From assembly GCF_013294115.1 (NCBI RefSeq), contig NZ_JABSNP010000002.1, forward strand, positions 1-64,000: a stretch of 64,000 nt of DNA. Direction: 5' to 3'. Below the pieces are notes generated by a model. It had not been told where the DNA came from and did not search any database. It saw only the letters and a list, made by a program, of their open reading frames with translations. Both the position numbers and the translations under genes were made by a program. The first letter of the stretch is position 1. The number at the start of each line of letters is the position of its first letter. Source of the stretch: Hymenobacter caeli. Its GTDB lineage: Bacteria; Bacteroidota; Bacteroidia; Cytophagales; Hymenobacteraceae. Positions 16,514-24,882 of this stretch are shown here, one piece after another.

Positions 16514-16951
16514 ATGGAGGCAATCGAAATATTGAAAGATAAATTAGTGGGTCAATTCATTTCAAGGTTTAGCGCAGGCGACACATGGGACCTAAGTATC
16601 GATGGATACTGGTTAATGGCTCAAGAAATATTCTCAAAAGACGAAACATTATTTAATATGTGGTTGCAGAATGATTACCACCTGTATGATAGTACTGTCG
16701 ATAAAGAGGATATTAGCAAAAGTGCTATTGTTGCCTCTATTTTAAGAAGAGAAATAACTGATTTAAAGCTAGATGAATTATGCAATCTGACACTCGAATT
16801 TGAAGGAGGAGCCGAACTGGTTCTTTTAACTAGTGCAGCTATTGTTGATTGGCAATGGTGTTTGAATAAAACTGGTAGCATCCCATATAGCGACTATTTA
16901 GTGGCTTGTTTTTGGGAGGGAGAAATAGCTGTCAACGAAAACCAGGACTGA
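16514..16951 (+). CDS. hypothetical protein of the AT-richer island
   Basis: 145 residues, beginning MEAIEILKDKLVGQFISRFS. Acidic and soluble, with features such as DTWDLSIDGYWLMAQEIF and AAIVDWQWCLNKTGSIPYS. No signal peptide or membrane segment. Codon usage is AT-rich compared with all flanking genes. It follows the nucleotidyltransferase by 60 bases in the same direction and ends at a strong terminator. I do not recognise the family. Small acidic proteins of this look include immunity-type proteins, but that is only a resemblance. Confidence 0.65.
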   Translation: MEAIEILKDKLVGQFISRFSAGDTWDLSIDGYWLMAQEIFSKDETLFNMWLQNDYHLYDSTVDKEDISKSAIVASILRREITDLKLDELCNLTLEFEGGAELVLLTSAAIVDWQWCLNKTGSIPYSDYLVACFWEGEIAVNENQD

Positions 16952-16963
16952 GTAATTATAAAC

Positions 16964-17004
16964 AAAAAGCGCCCCGCAGCCAATTGGCTACGGGGCGCTT
17001 TTTT
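16964..17004. terminator. bidirectional terminator
   Basis: The stem aaaaagcgccccgcagcc / ggctacggggcgctttttt has loop aatt and one mismatch. It ends the orphan gene on the plus strand and the molybdenum hydroxylase operon on the minus strand. Confidence 0.92.
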
Positions 17005-17022
17005 ATTTAACCTATTCCAACC

Positions 17023-19299
17023 TTACAGCAGCTTGTCAATCGTCAGCGGCAAGTCGCGCACGCGCTTGCCGGTAGCGTGGTACACGGCGTTGGCAATGGC
17101 GGCGGCAACGCCGAGCATCCCGATTTCTCCTACGCCTTTTACGCCGAGGGGGTTGACGAGGTCGTCTTCCTCCTCCACGAAAATCACGTCGATTTTGTGG
17201 ATGTCGGCGTTTACCGGGATGTGGTACTCGCTGTAGTTGTGGTTCATGTAGCGGCCGAGGTTGTTGTCGAGGTACGCCTCTTCCATCAGGGCCATGCTGA
17301 TGCCCCATACCGTGCCGCCGAGCACCTGGCTACGGGCAGTTTTGGGGTTGAGGATGCGGCCGGCGGCCACGGCATTCACCACGCGGGTCACGTGGATGGT
17401 GCCCAGGTCTTCGTCCACTTTCACCTCCACAAACGCCGCGTTGTGCGAGTGCATGGAGTACTTCATCGTGTTAATCGGGTTGGGCTGGGCGCTCGACTCG
17501 GCCTCCACTTTGGCCTCGCCGCTGGCGGCCAGCACCTCCGCGATGGCCACCGTCCGGGTGATGTCCTCGTTGGCGCGGATGTGGCCGTCGGCAAACTGTA
17601 CGTCTTCGAAGTCAATGCCTTCGAGGGGCGAGTTTTCCATTCTCTGGGCCAGCTTGAGCAGCTTCTTGCCAATTTCCTGGCACACGGCCTGCACGGCCGA
17701 ACCCACCGAAGCAGCGGTCCAGGAGCCGCCCTGGATGGGCGCAACGGGGAAGTCGGTGTCGCCGAGGTTGAATTTGACCTGCTCAATGGGTAGGCCCAGG
17801 GTTTGGGCGGCTACCTGGGTCATAATCACGTAGGTGCCGGCGCCCTGGTCGTTGGTGGCGCTGCTCACGGTCAGCTGGCCATCGGCCGAGAGGCTGGCTT
17901 TGGCGGCGGCTTTCTGCATGGAGGCATCCCAGCAGCCGGAGCCCATGCCCCAGCCCACCAGCAGGTTGCCCTCGCGCGTCGAGCGGGGCTCGGGGTTGCG
18001 CTGGTCCCAGCCAAAGCGCTTGGCCCCCTCGTGGTAGCAGTCGATGAGGCGCTTGCTGCTGAAGGGTTTGTCTTCGGTGGGGTCGGTGTAGGTGTAGTTG
18101 AGCAGGCGGAATTCCAGCGGGTCCACCCCCGCTTTGTACGATAGCTCGTCGATGGCGCTTTCGATGGCAAACGAGCCGGTGGCCGCGCCGGGCGCGCGCA
18201 TATCGGCCGGGGTGTCCACGTCGATTTTGGCCAGCTCATACGCAAACTTGGAATTGTCGCTTTTGTAAAGAATGCCCGACCAGTTCACCACCGTTTCGGT
18301 TTCGTTCTCGTACTGCGACGTTTCGGCAAAGGCATTATGCTCAATGGATTGCAGGCAGCCCTGGTCGTCGGAGGACAGCTTAACGTCCTGAATGGTGTGC
18401 GGCCGGTGCCCCAGGCTAAACATCTGCTGGCGCGTCAGCGACACGCGCACCGAATGCTCCAGCTCCAGGGATGCCATGACGGCCAGAAATACCTGGTGCT
18501 GCGGCCGGAGGCCCGAGCCAAAACCGCCGCCGGTGTACTTGGAAATAACCCGCGCCTCGTCTTTGCCCAGGCCAAAAATCTTGCTGATGTACTGCTGCAC
18601 GTTGGGCGCGCCCTGCGTCTTGTCGTAGATTTTCAGCTTCTTGCCATCGCCCAGCCACTCCACGGTGGTCGCAAACATCTCCATCGGGTTGTGGTGCTGC
18701 GCGTGGTGCACATACTCACCTTCTATTTTGTGCGCCGCCGCTTGGAAGGCCTTTTCTGCATCGCCCTTGGGCTTGGGGGGGGGTAAGAAACCGGTTTTGC
18801 CCTTGGGCGCATCAAAGCCTTTGCCAGCGGCGCGGGCTTTGTCAAGGTCCGTGTTAAAGTCTTCATCCACTGCGTACTCAATTCTGAGGATGGACGCCGC
18901 GTAGCGGGCCAGCTCAAACGTTTCGGCCACCACCAGCGCCACCGGCTGCTGGCTGAACAGGATTTCGGGCTCGTGCAGCGGGCGGAAGGGCGAGCCACCG
19001 GGGGCCACATCGTCCTTGTAGCTACGGTCGAACCACGCGAAACTGGGCACGTTTTCGTGCGAGAAAACCTGCTGCACACCGGGTAGGGCGAGCACGGCGG
19101 AGGCGTCGATTTTCGTGATTTTGCCCTTCACAATGGGGCTGTCCACGATGTAGCCGTACCACAGGTTGGGCACGTTGTACTCGGCCGCGTACTTGGCCGC
19201 GCCCGATACTTTGGCCGGGCCCTCGGGGCGGCTGATGGGCTTGCCAATCACGTCGGAATCCAGGCGCACGGTGGGCGGGGTGGCGATAGTCTGGCTCAT
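17023..19299 (-). CDS. molybdopterin-binding subunit of an aldehyde oxidase/xanthine dehydrogenase-type enzyme
   Basis: 758 residues, the length of the PaoC/YagR class. The substrate-binding domain starts RPEGPAKVSGAAKYAAE. GGGFGSGLRPQHQ (about 255) and GGSWTAASVGSAVQA (about 520) are cofactor-contacting segments. The C-terminal GVKGVGEIGMLG (about 717) carries the catalytic glutamate of molybdenum hydroxylases. It starts 5 bases after the FAD subunit. No signal peptide is seen. The substrate (aromatic aldehyde, purine or N-heterocycle) cannot be told. Confidence 0.92.
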   Translation of the reverse strand: MSQTIATPPTVRLDSDVIGKPISRPEGPAKVSGAAKYAAEYNVPNLWYGYIVDSPIVKGKITKIDASAVLALPGVQQVFSHENVPSFAWFDRSYKDDVAPGGSPFRPLHEPEILFSQQPVALVVAETFELARYAASILRIEYAVDEDFNTDLDKARAAGKGFDAPKGKTGFLPPPKPKGDAEKAFQAAAHKIEGEYVHHAQHHNPMEMFATTVEWLGDGKKLKIYDKTQGAPNVQQYISKIFGLGKDEARVISKYTGGGFGSGLRPQHQVFLAVMASLELEHSVRVSLTRQQMFSLGHRPHTIQDVKLSSDDQGCLQSIEHNAFAETSQYENETETVVNWSGILYKSDNSKFAYELAKIDVDTPADMRAPGAATGSFAIESAIDELSYKAGVDPLEFRLLNYTYTDPTEDKPFSSKRLIDCYHEGAKRFGWDQRNPEPRSTREGNLLVGWGMGSGCWDASMQKAAAKASLSADGQLTVSSATNDQGAGTYVIMTQVAAQTLGLPIEQVKFNLGDTDFPVAPIQGGSWTAASVGSAVQAVCQEIGKKLLKLAQRMENSPLEGIDFEDVQFADGHIRANEDITRTVAIAEVLAASGEAKVEAESSAQPNPINTMKYSMHSHNAAFVEVKVDEDLGTIHVTRVVNAVAAGRILNPKTARSQVLGGTVWGISMALMEEAYLDNNLGRYMNHNYSEYHIPVNADIHKIDVIFVEEEDDLVNPLGVKGVGEIGMLGVAAAIANAVYHATGKRVRDLPLTIDKLL

Positions 19300-19304
19300 A
19301 GAAA

Positions 19305-20330
19305 TTACGGATTAGAATTCAGAAATGCGTTAGAGTCAATCGCTTGGTCCATCTCGCTGGCCTGCTCAAGGGCGCGCACGATGGCGCGTTTGCCCAACTC
19401 GATTTTGAAGGAATTGACGCCGTAGCCTTTGGCTTCGGCAAACACCTTGGTCGCCACTTGGCGGAACAAGTCGGGCGAAGCCGTTTGGCCTTCGAGCATC
19501 TTTTCGGCCGCCGGGTCGCGCCAGGGCTTGTGGGCCACGCCGCCCAGGGCAAAGCGAGCCGTTTTGATGGTGTTGCCGTCCATTTCCAGGCCCACCGCCA
19601 CGCTCACCAGCGCAAAGGCGTAGCTGGCCCGGTCGCGCAGCTTGAGGTAGGTGAAATTTTTCGCGTAGCCCTGGGCCGGCAGGTCGATGGCCGTTACCAG
19701 CTCGCCGGGCTGCAAGGTGTTGTCCAGCTCCGGCTGGTTGCCCGGCAGGCGGTGGAAATCCGCAAACTTGATGGTGCGCTCGCCGCGGGGGCCCTGCACG
19801 CGCACCACGGCTTCGAGGGCGGCCAGGGCCACGCACAGGTCGGAGGGGTGGGTGGCAATGCAGCTCGCGCTGGTGCCCAGCACGCCGCACACGCGGTTCT
19901 GGCCGCCGATGGCCGAGCAGCCGCTGCCCGGCTCGCGCTTGTTGCAGGGCGTGGCCAGGTCGTAGAAATAGTAGCAGCGGGTGCGCTGGAGCAGGTTGCC
20001 GCCGTTGGTGGCCATGTTGCGCAGCTGCGGCGTGGCCCCGGCCAGGATGGTCTGGCTCAGCAGCGGGTAGCGCGCCTCCACCTCGGGGTGCCAGGCCGTG
20101 TCGGCGTTGGTGGCCAGGGCCCCCAGGCGCAGGCCGCCGTCGGGCAGGCCCGTGATGTCGCTCAGCGGCAGGTGGCCCAGGCTGGTGAGGTGGGCGGGGC
20201 GGCTCACGTTTTCTTTCATCAGGTCGATGAGGTTGGTGCCGCCGCCCAGGTAGGCCGCGCCAGCGTGGCCGGCAAAGTCGCGCACGGCCTCGTCGACGGC
20301 CGCTGCTTGGGTTAGGGTGAAGCTGTTCAT
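19305..20330 (-). CDS. FAD-binding subunit of the molybdenum hydroxylase
   Basis: 341 residues. FAD loop AYLGGGTNLIDLM (26-38) and TNGGNLLQRTRC (108-119). Four cysteines, C119, C129, C138 and C148, surround the insertion CNKREPGSGCSAIG. The E. coli PaoB subunit binds an extra 4Fe-4S cluster in the equivalent insertion, so this is likely a PaoB-type subunit rather than classical XdhB. It lies 10 bases after the Fe-S subunit gene. Confidence 0.93.
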   Translation of the reverse strand: MNSFTLTQAAAVDEAVRDFAGHAGAAYLGGGTNLIDLMKENVSRPAHLTSLGHLPLSDITGLPDGGLRLGALATNADTAWHPEVEARYPLLSQTILAGATPQLRNMATNGGNLLQRTRCYYFYDLATPCNKREPGSGCSAIGGQNRVCGVLGTSASCIATHPSDLCVALAALEAVVRVQGPRGERTIKFADFHRLPGNQPELDNTLQPGELVTAIDLPAQGYAKNFTYLKLRDRASYAFALVSVAVGLEMDGNTIKTARFALGGVAHKPWRDPAAEKMLEGQTASPDLFRQVATKVFAEAKGYGVNSFKIELGKRAIVRALEQASEMDQAIDSNAFLNSNP

Positions 20331-20340
20331 GATAAGCGGA

Positions 20341-20928
20341 TTACGCTGCGGAGTTAGCAGAGATGGGCTGCATCGGGATGGTCACCAGTGTGCCGTTGTC
20401 GACCACTACCTGCCCGTCGTGCAGCACTTCCATCACCGCCGACAGGATGTTGGTGTAGGCCCCGCAGCGGCAGAGGTTGCCGCTCATCAGCTCGCGCACC
20501 TCGTCGGCGGTTTTGGCGCGGCCCTCGTTGAGGAGGCCCTGGGCCGAGCAAATCTGGCCCGGCGTGCAGTAGCCGCACTGGAAAGCGTCGTGGTCGATGA
20601 ACGCCTGCTGCAAGGGCGAGAGGTTGTCCTCGCCGCCCAGGCCCTCGATGGTGGTAATCTGCCGGCCCTGGTACACAGTGGCCAGGGCCAGGCAGGCGTT
20701 GATGCGCTTGCCGTCGGCCAGCACCGTGCAGGAGCCGCACTGGCCGTGGTCGCAGCCTTTCTTGGTCCCCGTCAGGTCCAGGTATTCGCGCAGGGCGTCG
20801 AGCAGGGTGGTCCAGGGCGCAATTTGGAGGGTGTGGTCCTCGCCGTTGATGCGCAGCGTAACGGGTTGGGTGGGGGCCAGGGCCCCTGCGGGCGGGGCCA
20901 GCGGCCCTTGGGCGTAGGAGGTGCTCAT
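20341..20928 (-). CDS. 2Fe-2S subunit of the molybdenum hydroxylase
   Basis: 195 residues. The plant-type 2Fe-2S site is C59, C64, C67 (GCDHGQCGSCTVL) and C79. The second helical 2Fe-2S site is C118, C121 (CGYCTPGQ) and C153, C155 (NLCRCGAYTN). Unlike E. coli PaoA, the N-terminus (MSTSYAQGPLAPPAGA) shows no twin-arginine leader, so the complex is probably cytoplasmic. It is the first gene of the three-gene operon. Confidence 0.95.
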   Translation of the reverse strand: MSTSYAQGPLAPPAGALAPTQPVTLRINGEDHTLQIAPWTTLLDALREYLDLTGTKKGCDHGQCGSCTVLADGKRINACLALATVYQGRQITTIEGLGGEDNLSPLQQAFIDHDAFQCGYCTPGQICSAQGLLNEGRAKTADEVRELMSGNLCRCGAYTNILSAVMEVLHDGQVVVDNGTLVTIPMQPISANSAA

Positions 20929-21197
20929 AGGTATCGGCTCTCGTGGTGGGTGCGTGGCGGGCCTACGCGCCGACGGCGGCGGTGGTTAGGGCCCCATTTG
21001 CCCCGCCCGGCCAACGCCGCGCCCCAACCCCGGCACTGCATTTCATAACCCCTTTGCTTTAAAGAAAATAATTTCCCGGGGGCCGCCAAAATAATCATCC
21101 GCGGCGGCCATTATTTTGGGTTGTATTACCGGCAATACAGCGCCGCAAAACGCCCGCCCGCGGTGATTTGCGGCGGTTTTATTCTGAGCCAGCGCCA
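20929..21197. other. region upstream of the molybdenum hydroxylase operon
   Basis: No gene was seen. It contains a 10-bp inverted repeat, ccaaaataat (21086-21095) / attattttgg (21110-21119), 160-190 bases upstream of the Fe-S subunit start. This is a possible operator or weak hairpin. The rest is GC-rich and featureless. Confidence 0.5.
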
Positions 21198-21264
21198 CCG
21201 GTGCCGTGCACAAAAAAGCACCCCCGGCAGCTCGCTGGGGGTGCTTTTTTGTGCACGGCACCGG
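21198..21264. terminator. 28-bp perfect-stem bidirectional terminator
   Basis: Arms 21198-21225 and 21237-21264 are fully complementary with an 11-base loop. The internal A6 and T6 runs make a U-tract in both directions. It terminates the GH74-like gene on the minus strand. The stem is much longer than usual. Confidence 0.9.
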
Positions 21265-21284
21265 CCCGCCGGGGTGTTGCCGGG

Positions 21285-23777
21285 CTATTTTTTCACGAAC
21301 CGTACCGAGCCGCTTTTGCCGCCGTTGGTGGCCGTGACGACGTACAGGCCGGGGGCCAGCTGGCTTAGGTCGAGGGTGTAGTCGGCCTGCGGGGCCCGGG
21401 CGGTGCGCACCACCTGGCCCAGGGCATTGACCACCGCAATGGAGGCCCCCGCCAGGGTTTTGGGCAGCTTCACGGTCAGGGTGTTCTCCACCGGGTTGGG
21501 GTAGGCCACCAGCGCGTTCTTGCCGTCCAGCAGCGCGGCCGGGGCCGTGGCCAGGGCCGTGGCGGCGGGCGTGCCGTAGGGGATGCCGCGGCCGGCGGTG
21601 CTCATGTACACGCGGCCGTACACGTTCATGTCGCCCATGATGAACTGGCCGTTGGCGGGGCCGCCGTACTCGTGGGCGTCGTCGTTCACCCGCACCCAGC
21701 TCGCGCCTTCGTCGGTCGAGCGGTGCATGCCCAGCACGCCGCCCACGGTGCCCCAGATGTAGAGGGTTTCGTAGGTGCTGCCCGGGGCCGCCTTGCCGAT
21801 GCCCACCGCGCCGCAGTACGTCACGTTGGCGAGTTTGGTGAACACCGCGCCCGCGTTCACCGAGCGGGCGAGGCCCCCGCCGTAGAGCGCCACCCACAAG
21901 TGGCCCTCGCGGCCGGGCACCCGCCGCACCACCGCTGAGCCCCCCGTGCCGGGGCCGGCCCCGGCCGGGGCAAACGACACCCCGCCGTCGGTGCTCACGA
22001 AAAAGGTGCCGGCCCCGGGGTTGTAGGCGTAGAACTTGTTGGGGTTCACGGGGTCGCCGATGGGCCGCACGTTGGGGTAGGCCAGCCCGGTCACCGCCGT
22101 CCAGGTAGTGCCGTTGTCGGTCGAGCGGTAGGTGGTCGTGGTGGTGTTCGAGTTGGGGCAGTGCAGCAGCACGTTGCCGTCGGCCGAGAGGGCCACCTGG
22201 CCCGCGGCCCCGTTGATGACGGGCGTTTTGGTCCAGGTCAGGCCCTGGTCGGTGGAGTAGTAGAGGGCGCTGCCCACGCGCACCACCTTGCCGGGGGCCA
22301 GCGGGGCGTAGTCGAGGCCCTGCGTCGAGCCGATGCGCGGCGTGTGGATGGGCCCGTACTGCGTCACGTCGGCCTGCCGGAAGCCGTCGTAGTCGCTAAT
22401 TACCGAGATGAACGGCCCGCCCGGGATGCTCACCGCGTTCTGGGCCACGGTTTCTTCCAGGCCCTTGCCCAGGAACTTCCACACGCTGGACGCGGTGATG
22501 TCCTCGTTCACGTAAATGCCGTTGCCCGACACCACCAGCACGTGGTTGAGGTTGGCGGGGTCGAACTCGATGCAGCCGGCCCAGTGAATCGACTGGTTGC
22601 CGACCCACGTCACGCCGTCGGGGTTGATGGAAAAGCCGCGGGTGCCGATGATGTCCGTCCAGGTGGTGCCGCCGTCGGTGCTGTAGTAAAACCGGTCGCC
22701 GTACACGGTGCCTTGCAGCACGTAGGTGTTGGTGGTGGAGGCCACCAGGCGGCTGGGGTTGGTGGGGTCCACGCCGATGGCCCCGAAGGCGTGGTTGCTG
22801 ATGGCCATGCCCGTGGCGGCGTCCTTGGGCGTCACGTCGGCCCAGGTGCCGGTCGAGACGGTGTACTTCCAGATTTGCCCCGCGTTGTAGGGCTCGGCGG
22901 TGGTGCCGTAGGGCCCGGCTCCGTTGCCGTAGCTGATGTACAGGTTGTCGGGACCCGCGAAGGTGGCCCGCTGCGGCATCATGCCCGCCGCCAGGTTCGG
23001 GTTCACCACGGCCGCGAAGGTGGCCCCGGCGTCGTCGCTGCGGTAAAAGTTCTGGTCGTTGCCGGTGCGGGAGATGCCGGCGAAGATGCGCCGGGTGGCG
23101 CCGCCCGCCGCGCTGCCCTTGTCGAGCACCACGAAGCTCACGCCGTTGCTATTAGGCGTCGTCGTCACGTTCAGCCCGTCGAGGTGCGCCCAGGTGCTGC
23201 CCGAATCGGTGCTTTTGAACATCCCGCTGGCGCGGGTGCCGGTGTAAAGCACGGCGCTGTTCACGGGGTCTACCTGCAGTTTTTCGCCGTTGTTGCGGCC
23301 CATGCCGTTGCCGTTCACCCGGAACTGGGCCGTCACGTCCACGTAGGTAAACGTGGCCCCGTAGTCGGCGGAGCGCAGGATGTAGCTGCGGCCGTTGTTG
23401 AAGTAGGAGATGCCGCACTGCGCGTACAGCACACCGGGCTGCTGCGGGTCCAGGGCCAGCGACTCCACGCCCTGCAGGCCCTGCTCGTTTTCCGAGGCCC
23501 AGTCCAGCAGCGCCACCCAGCGGCCGGTGGCGGCGTCGAAGCGGTAGGCCCCGCCCACGTCGGTGCGGACGTAGAGCAGCCCCGGCTGGGCTTTGCTGGC
23601 CAGGATGCCCGACACGAACCCGCCGCCGCCGATGGCCACGTTGCTAAAGGTGTAGGGCTCGGCGGTCTGGGCCCGGGCGGGGGCGGCCAGCAGCAGCCAG
23701 CACGCGCTCCACGCCAGCCGGGCGCGTTGACCGGGAGCGAATTTTGAAAAAAAAGCTGTTACAGAAGTACGGATCAT
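21285..23777 (-). CDS. secreted GH74-like glycoside hydrolase with T9SS sorting domain
   Basis: 830 residues from ATG 23777 (MIRTSVTAFFSKFAPG). A longer reading would add 18 residues. A signal peptide ends near APARAQ. Two seven-bladed propeller-type regions follow, with repeated sialidase/BNR-like blades (STDGGTTWTD, STDQGLTWTK, STDNGTTWTA, STDEGASWVR). The start VGGAYRFDAATGRWVAL resembles GH74 xyloglucanases. The last about 75 residues (VAYPNPVENTLTVKLP ... GLYVVTATNGG ... FVKK) are a type IX secretion C-terminal domain. Likely substrate: xyloglucan or a related beta-glucan. Confidence 0.85.
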   Translation of the reverse strand: MIRTSVTAFFSKFAPGQRARLAWSACWLLLAAPARAQTAEPYTFSNVAIGGGGFVSGILASKAQPGLLYVRTDVGGAYRFDAATGRWVALLDWASENEQGLQGVESLALDPQQPGVLYAQCGISYFNNGRSYILRSADYGATFTYVDVTAQFRVNGNGMGRNNGEKLQVDPVNSAVLYTGTRASGMFKSTDSGSTWAHLDGLNVTTTPNSNGVSFVVLDKGSAAGGATRRIFAGISRTGNDQNFYRSDDAGATFAAVVNPNLAAGMMPQRATFAGPDNLYISYGNGAGPYGTTAEPYNAGQIWKYTVSTGTWADVTPKDAATGMAISNHAFGAIGVDPTNPSRLVASTTNTYVLQGTVYGDRFYYSTDGGTTWTDIIGTRGFSINPDGVTWVGNQSIHWAGCIEFDPANLNHVLVVSGNGIYVNEDITASSVWKFLGKGLEETVAQNAVSIPGGPFISVISDYDGFRQADVTQYGPIHTPRIGSTQGLDYAPLAPGKVVRVGSALYYSTDQGLTWTKTPVINGAAGQVALSADGNVLLHCPNSNTTTTTYRSTDNGTTWTAVTGLAYPNVRPIGDPVNPNKFYAYNPGAGTFFVSTDGGVSFAPAGAGPGTGGSAVVRRVPGREGHLWVALYGGGLARSVNAGAVFTKLANVTYCGAVGIGKAAPGSTYETLYIWGTVGGVLGMHRSTDEGASWVRVNDDAHEYGGPANGQFIMGDMNVYGRVYMSTAGRGIPYGTPAATALATAPAALLDGKNALVAYPNPVENTLTVKLPKTLAGASIAVVNALGQVVRTARAPQADYTLDLSQLAPGLYVVTATNGGKSGSVRFVKK

Positions 23778-24157
23778 ACGGAACGGGCTGGAAAGGTGGA
23801 ACAATCGTTTGTGGAAGAAAAGACTACCCACTATACGCTGGCCCGGGAACTCTGTTACCTGAACGGTAGCCTACAAATCAACCCGCCCCGCCGGGGCCCA
23901 GTGAACGCTGCCCACCGGAGCGGCCGGCTTCCCCGCCGTCCGGGCGAAAAGCTGAATAATTCAACTCCGGGGTTAGTACTCAGCAGAGAAAACGCGTGAC
24001 CATTCCGCGTTCACATAGTAATTGTGCGGGTTCAACCTATTTATAACACAATTCGACCAAAACAATTGGCCGGTGGCGGGCCGGGGCAGTAGCTTTACCG
24101 AACCATAGCGTGGCTTCCGCGCTGCAAACCAATCCTTTCCGTTTCAATTCTACCCCC
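23778..24157. other. intergenic region upstream of the GH74-like gene
   Basis: 380 bases; I see no gene. An AT-richer stretch (about 24010-24065) lies midway. No clean TAnnTTTG box was recognised on either strand. Confidence 0.5.
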
Positions 24158-24310
24158 ATGATTGAAAATCTACAGCGCTACTTTCGCTACTACCTCGCCC
24201 TGCTGCTGATGGCCCTGTTGGCCGTGGGCGCGCGCTTGCAGGCGGCCCCGCTGGCCCCCGCCGCTACACCGGCCGCCGGCCCGGCGGCCGGTGTAGCGGC
24301 GGGGGCGTAG
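24158..24310 (+). CDS. possible 50-aa membrane peptide
   Basis: From ATG 24158: MIENLQRYFRYYLALLLMAL then LAVGARLQA, then an Ala/Pro/Gly-rich tail. One predicted membrane helix (about residues 12-27). The last 18 codons are formed by a 26-bp perfect inverted repeat (24254-24279/24281-24306), so the tail may be an accident of a palindrome. No good promoter was seen. Could be a small membrane protein or chance. Confidence 0.35.
   Translation: MIENLQRYFRYYLALLLMALLAVGARLQAAPLAPAATPAAGPAAGVAAGA
24254..24306. repeat. 26-bp perfect inverted repeat with one-base centre
   Basis: Arm 24254-24279 (gcccccgccgctacaccggc...) and arm 24281-24306 are perfect complements around C24280. There is no T-run on the plus strand. 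It could form a cruciform or mRNA 3' hairpin. Confidence 0.85.
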
Positions 24311-24411
24311 GGCAGTTACTTTGGCCCACCTTTTGTATAAGTACAAGTACGGCACCGGTACGGTACCAGCGCCACTCACTTGTAACCGACGCGCTTCGGC
24401 GCGCTGCCCTT

Positions 24412-24627
24412 ATGAAAGCTAAGTCAATAATTGCCGCCCTGGGTTTGGGAATGCTGATGCTGAGCGGTTGCGTGGCCTCGGCCGGTTACGGCTACGGCCC
24501 CCGCTACTACCCGCCCCGCCCGTACTACGGCTACGGCCCGCGCACCGAAGTAATTGTGGCCCCCGCCTACCGCGGCGGCTACCACCACGGCGGGTACCGC
24601 GGTGGCTACGGCCGCCACTACCGGTAG
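24412..24627 (+). CDS. Gly/Tyr-rich lipoprotein, paralog 1
   Basis: 71 residues. The signal MKAKSIIAALGLGMLMLSGC ends in a lipobox with cysteine at position 20. The mature part is Gly/Tyr/Pro/Arg-rich (YGYGPRYYPPRPYYGYGPR, then EVIVAPAYRGG and HHGG repeats). Its paralog at 29307-29591 shares the leader, the core PRPYYGYGPRT and the 3' hairpin. Probably outer-membrane or periplasm-exposed; function unknown. The short leader tcggcgcgctgcccttATG also matches the paralog's. Confidence 0.85.
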   Translation: MKAKSIIAALGLGMLMLSGCVASAGYGYGPRYYPPRPYYGYGPRTEVIVAPAYRGGYHHGGYRGGYGRHYR

Positions 24628-24652
24628 GCAGCCCTCGAAATTGTAAAAAGCC

Positions 24653-24696
24653 AGCGGCCGCAGCGGGACAATCTCCCGCTGCGGCCGCTTTTTTTA
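24653..24696 (+). terminator. terminator of lipoprotein gene 1
   Basis: 16-bp stem agcggccgcagcggga (24653-24668) / tcccgctgcggccgct (24674-24689), loop caatc, followed by a T-run. It is homologous to the hairpin after paralog 2 at 29623-29661. Confidence 0.92.
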
Positions 24697-24882
24697 GGGC
24701 CGGCCGGGGCCCCGGCCCGGGGCGCTTTTACAGCCGGATTGCCGGCAGCCGGGGCGCTTAAAAAGCTGGGCGAGGCACGGGCAAGCCGGGCCGGGCGCGG
24801 GCCCCGGGCAACTACAAGGCCCCGAACGGGGTACTAAGGCGCGGGCCCACCGGGGCCCTGCTTCCCTAAAACCCCGATTTTG

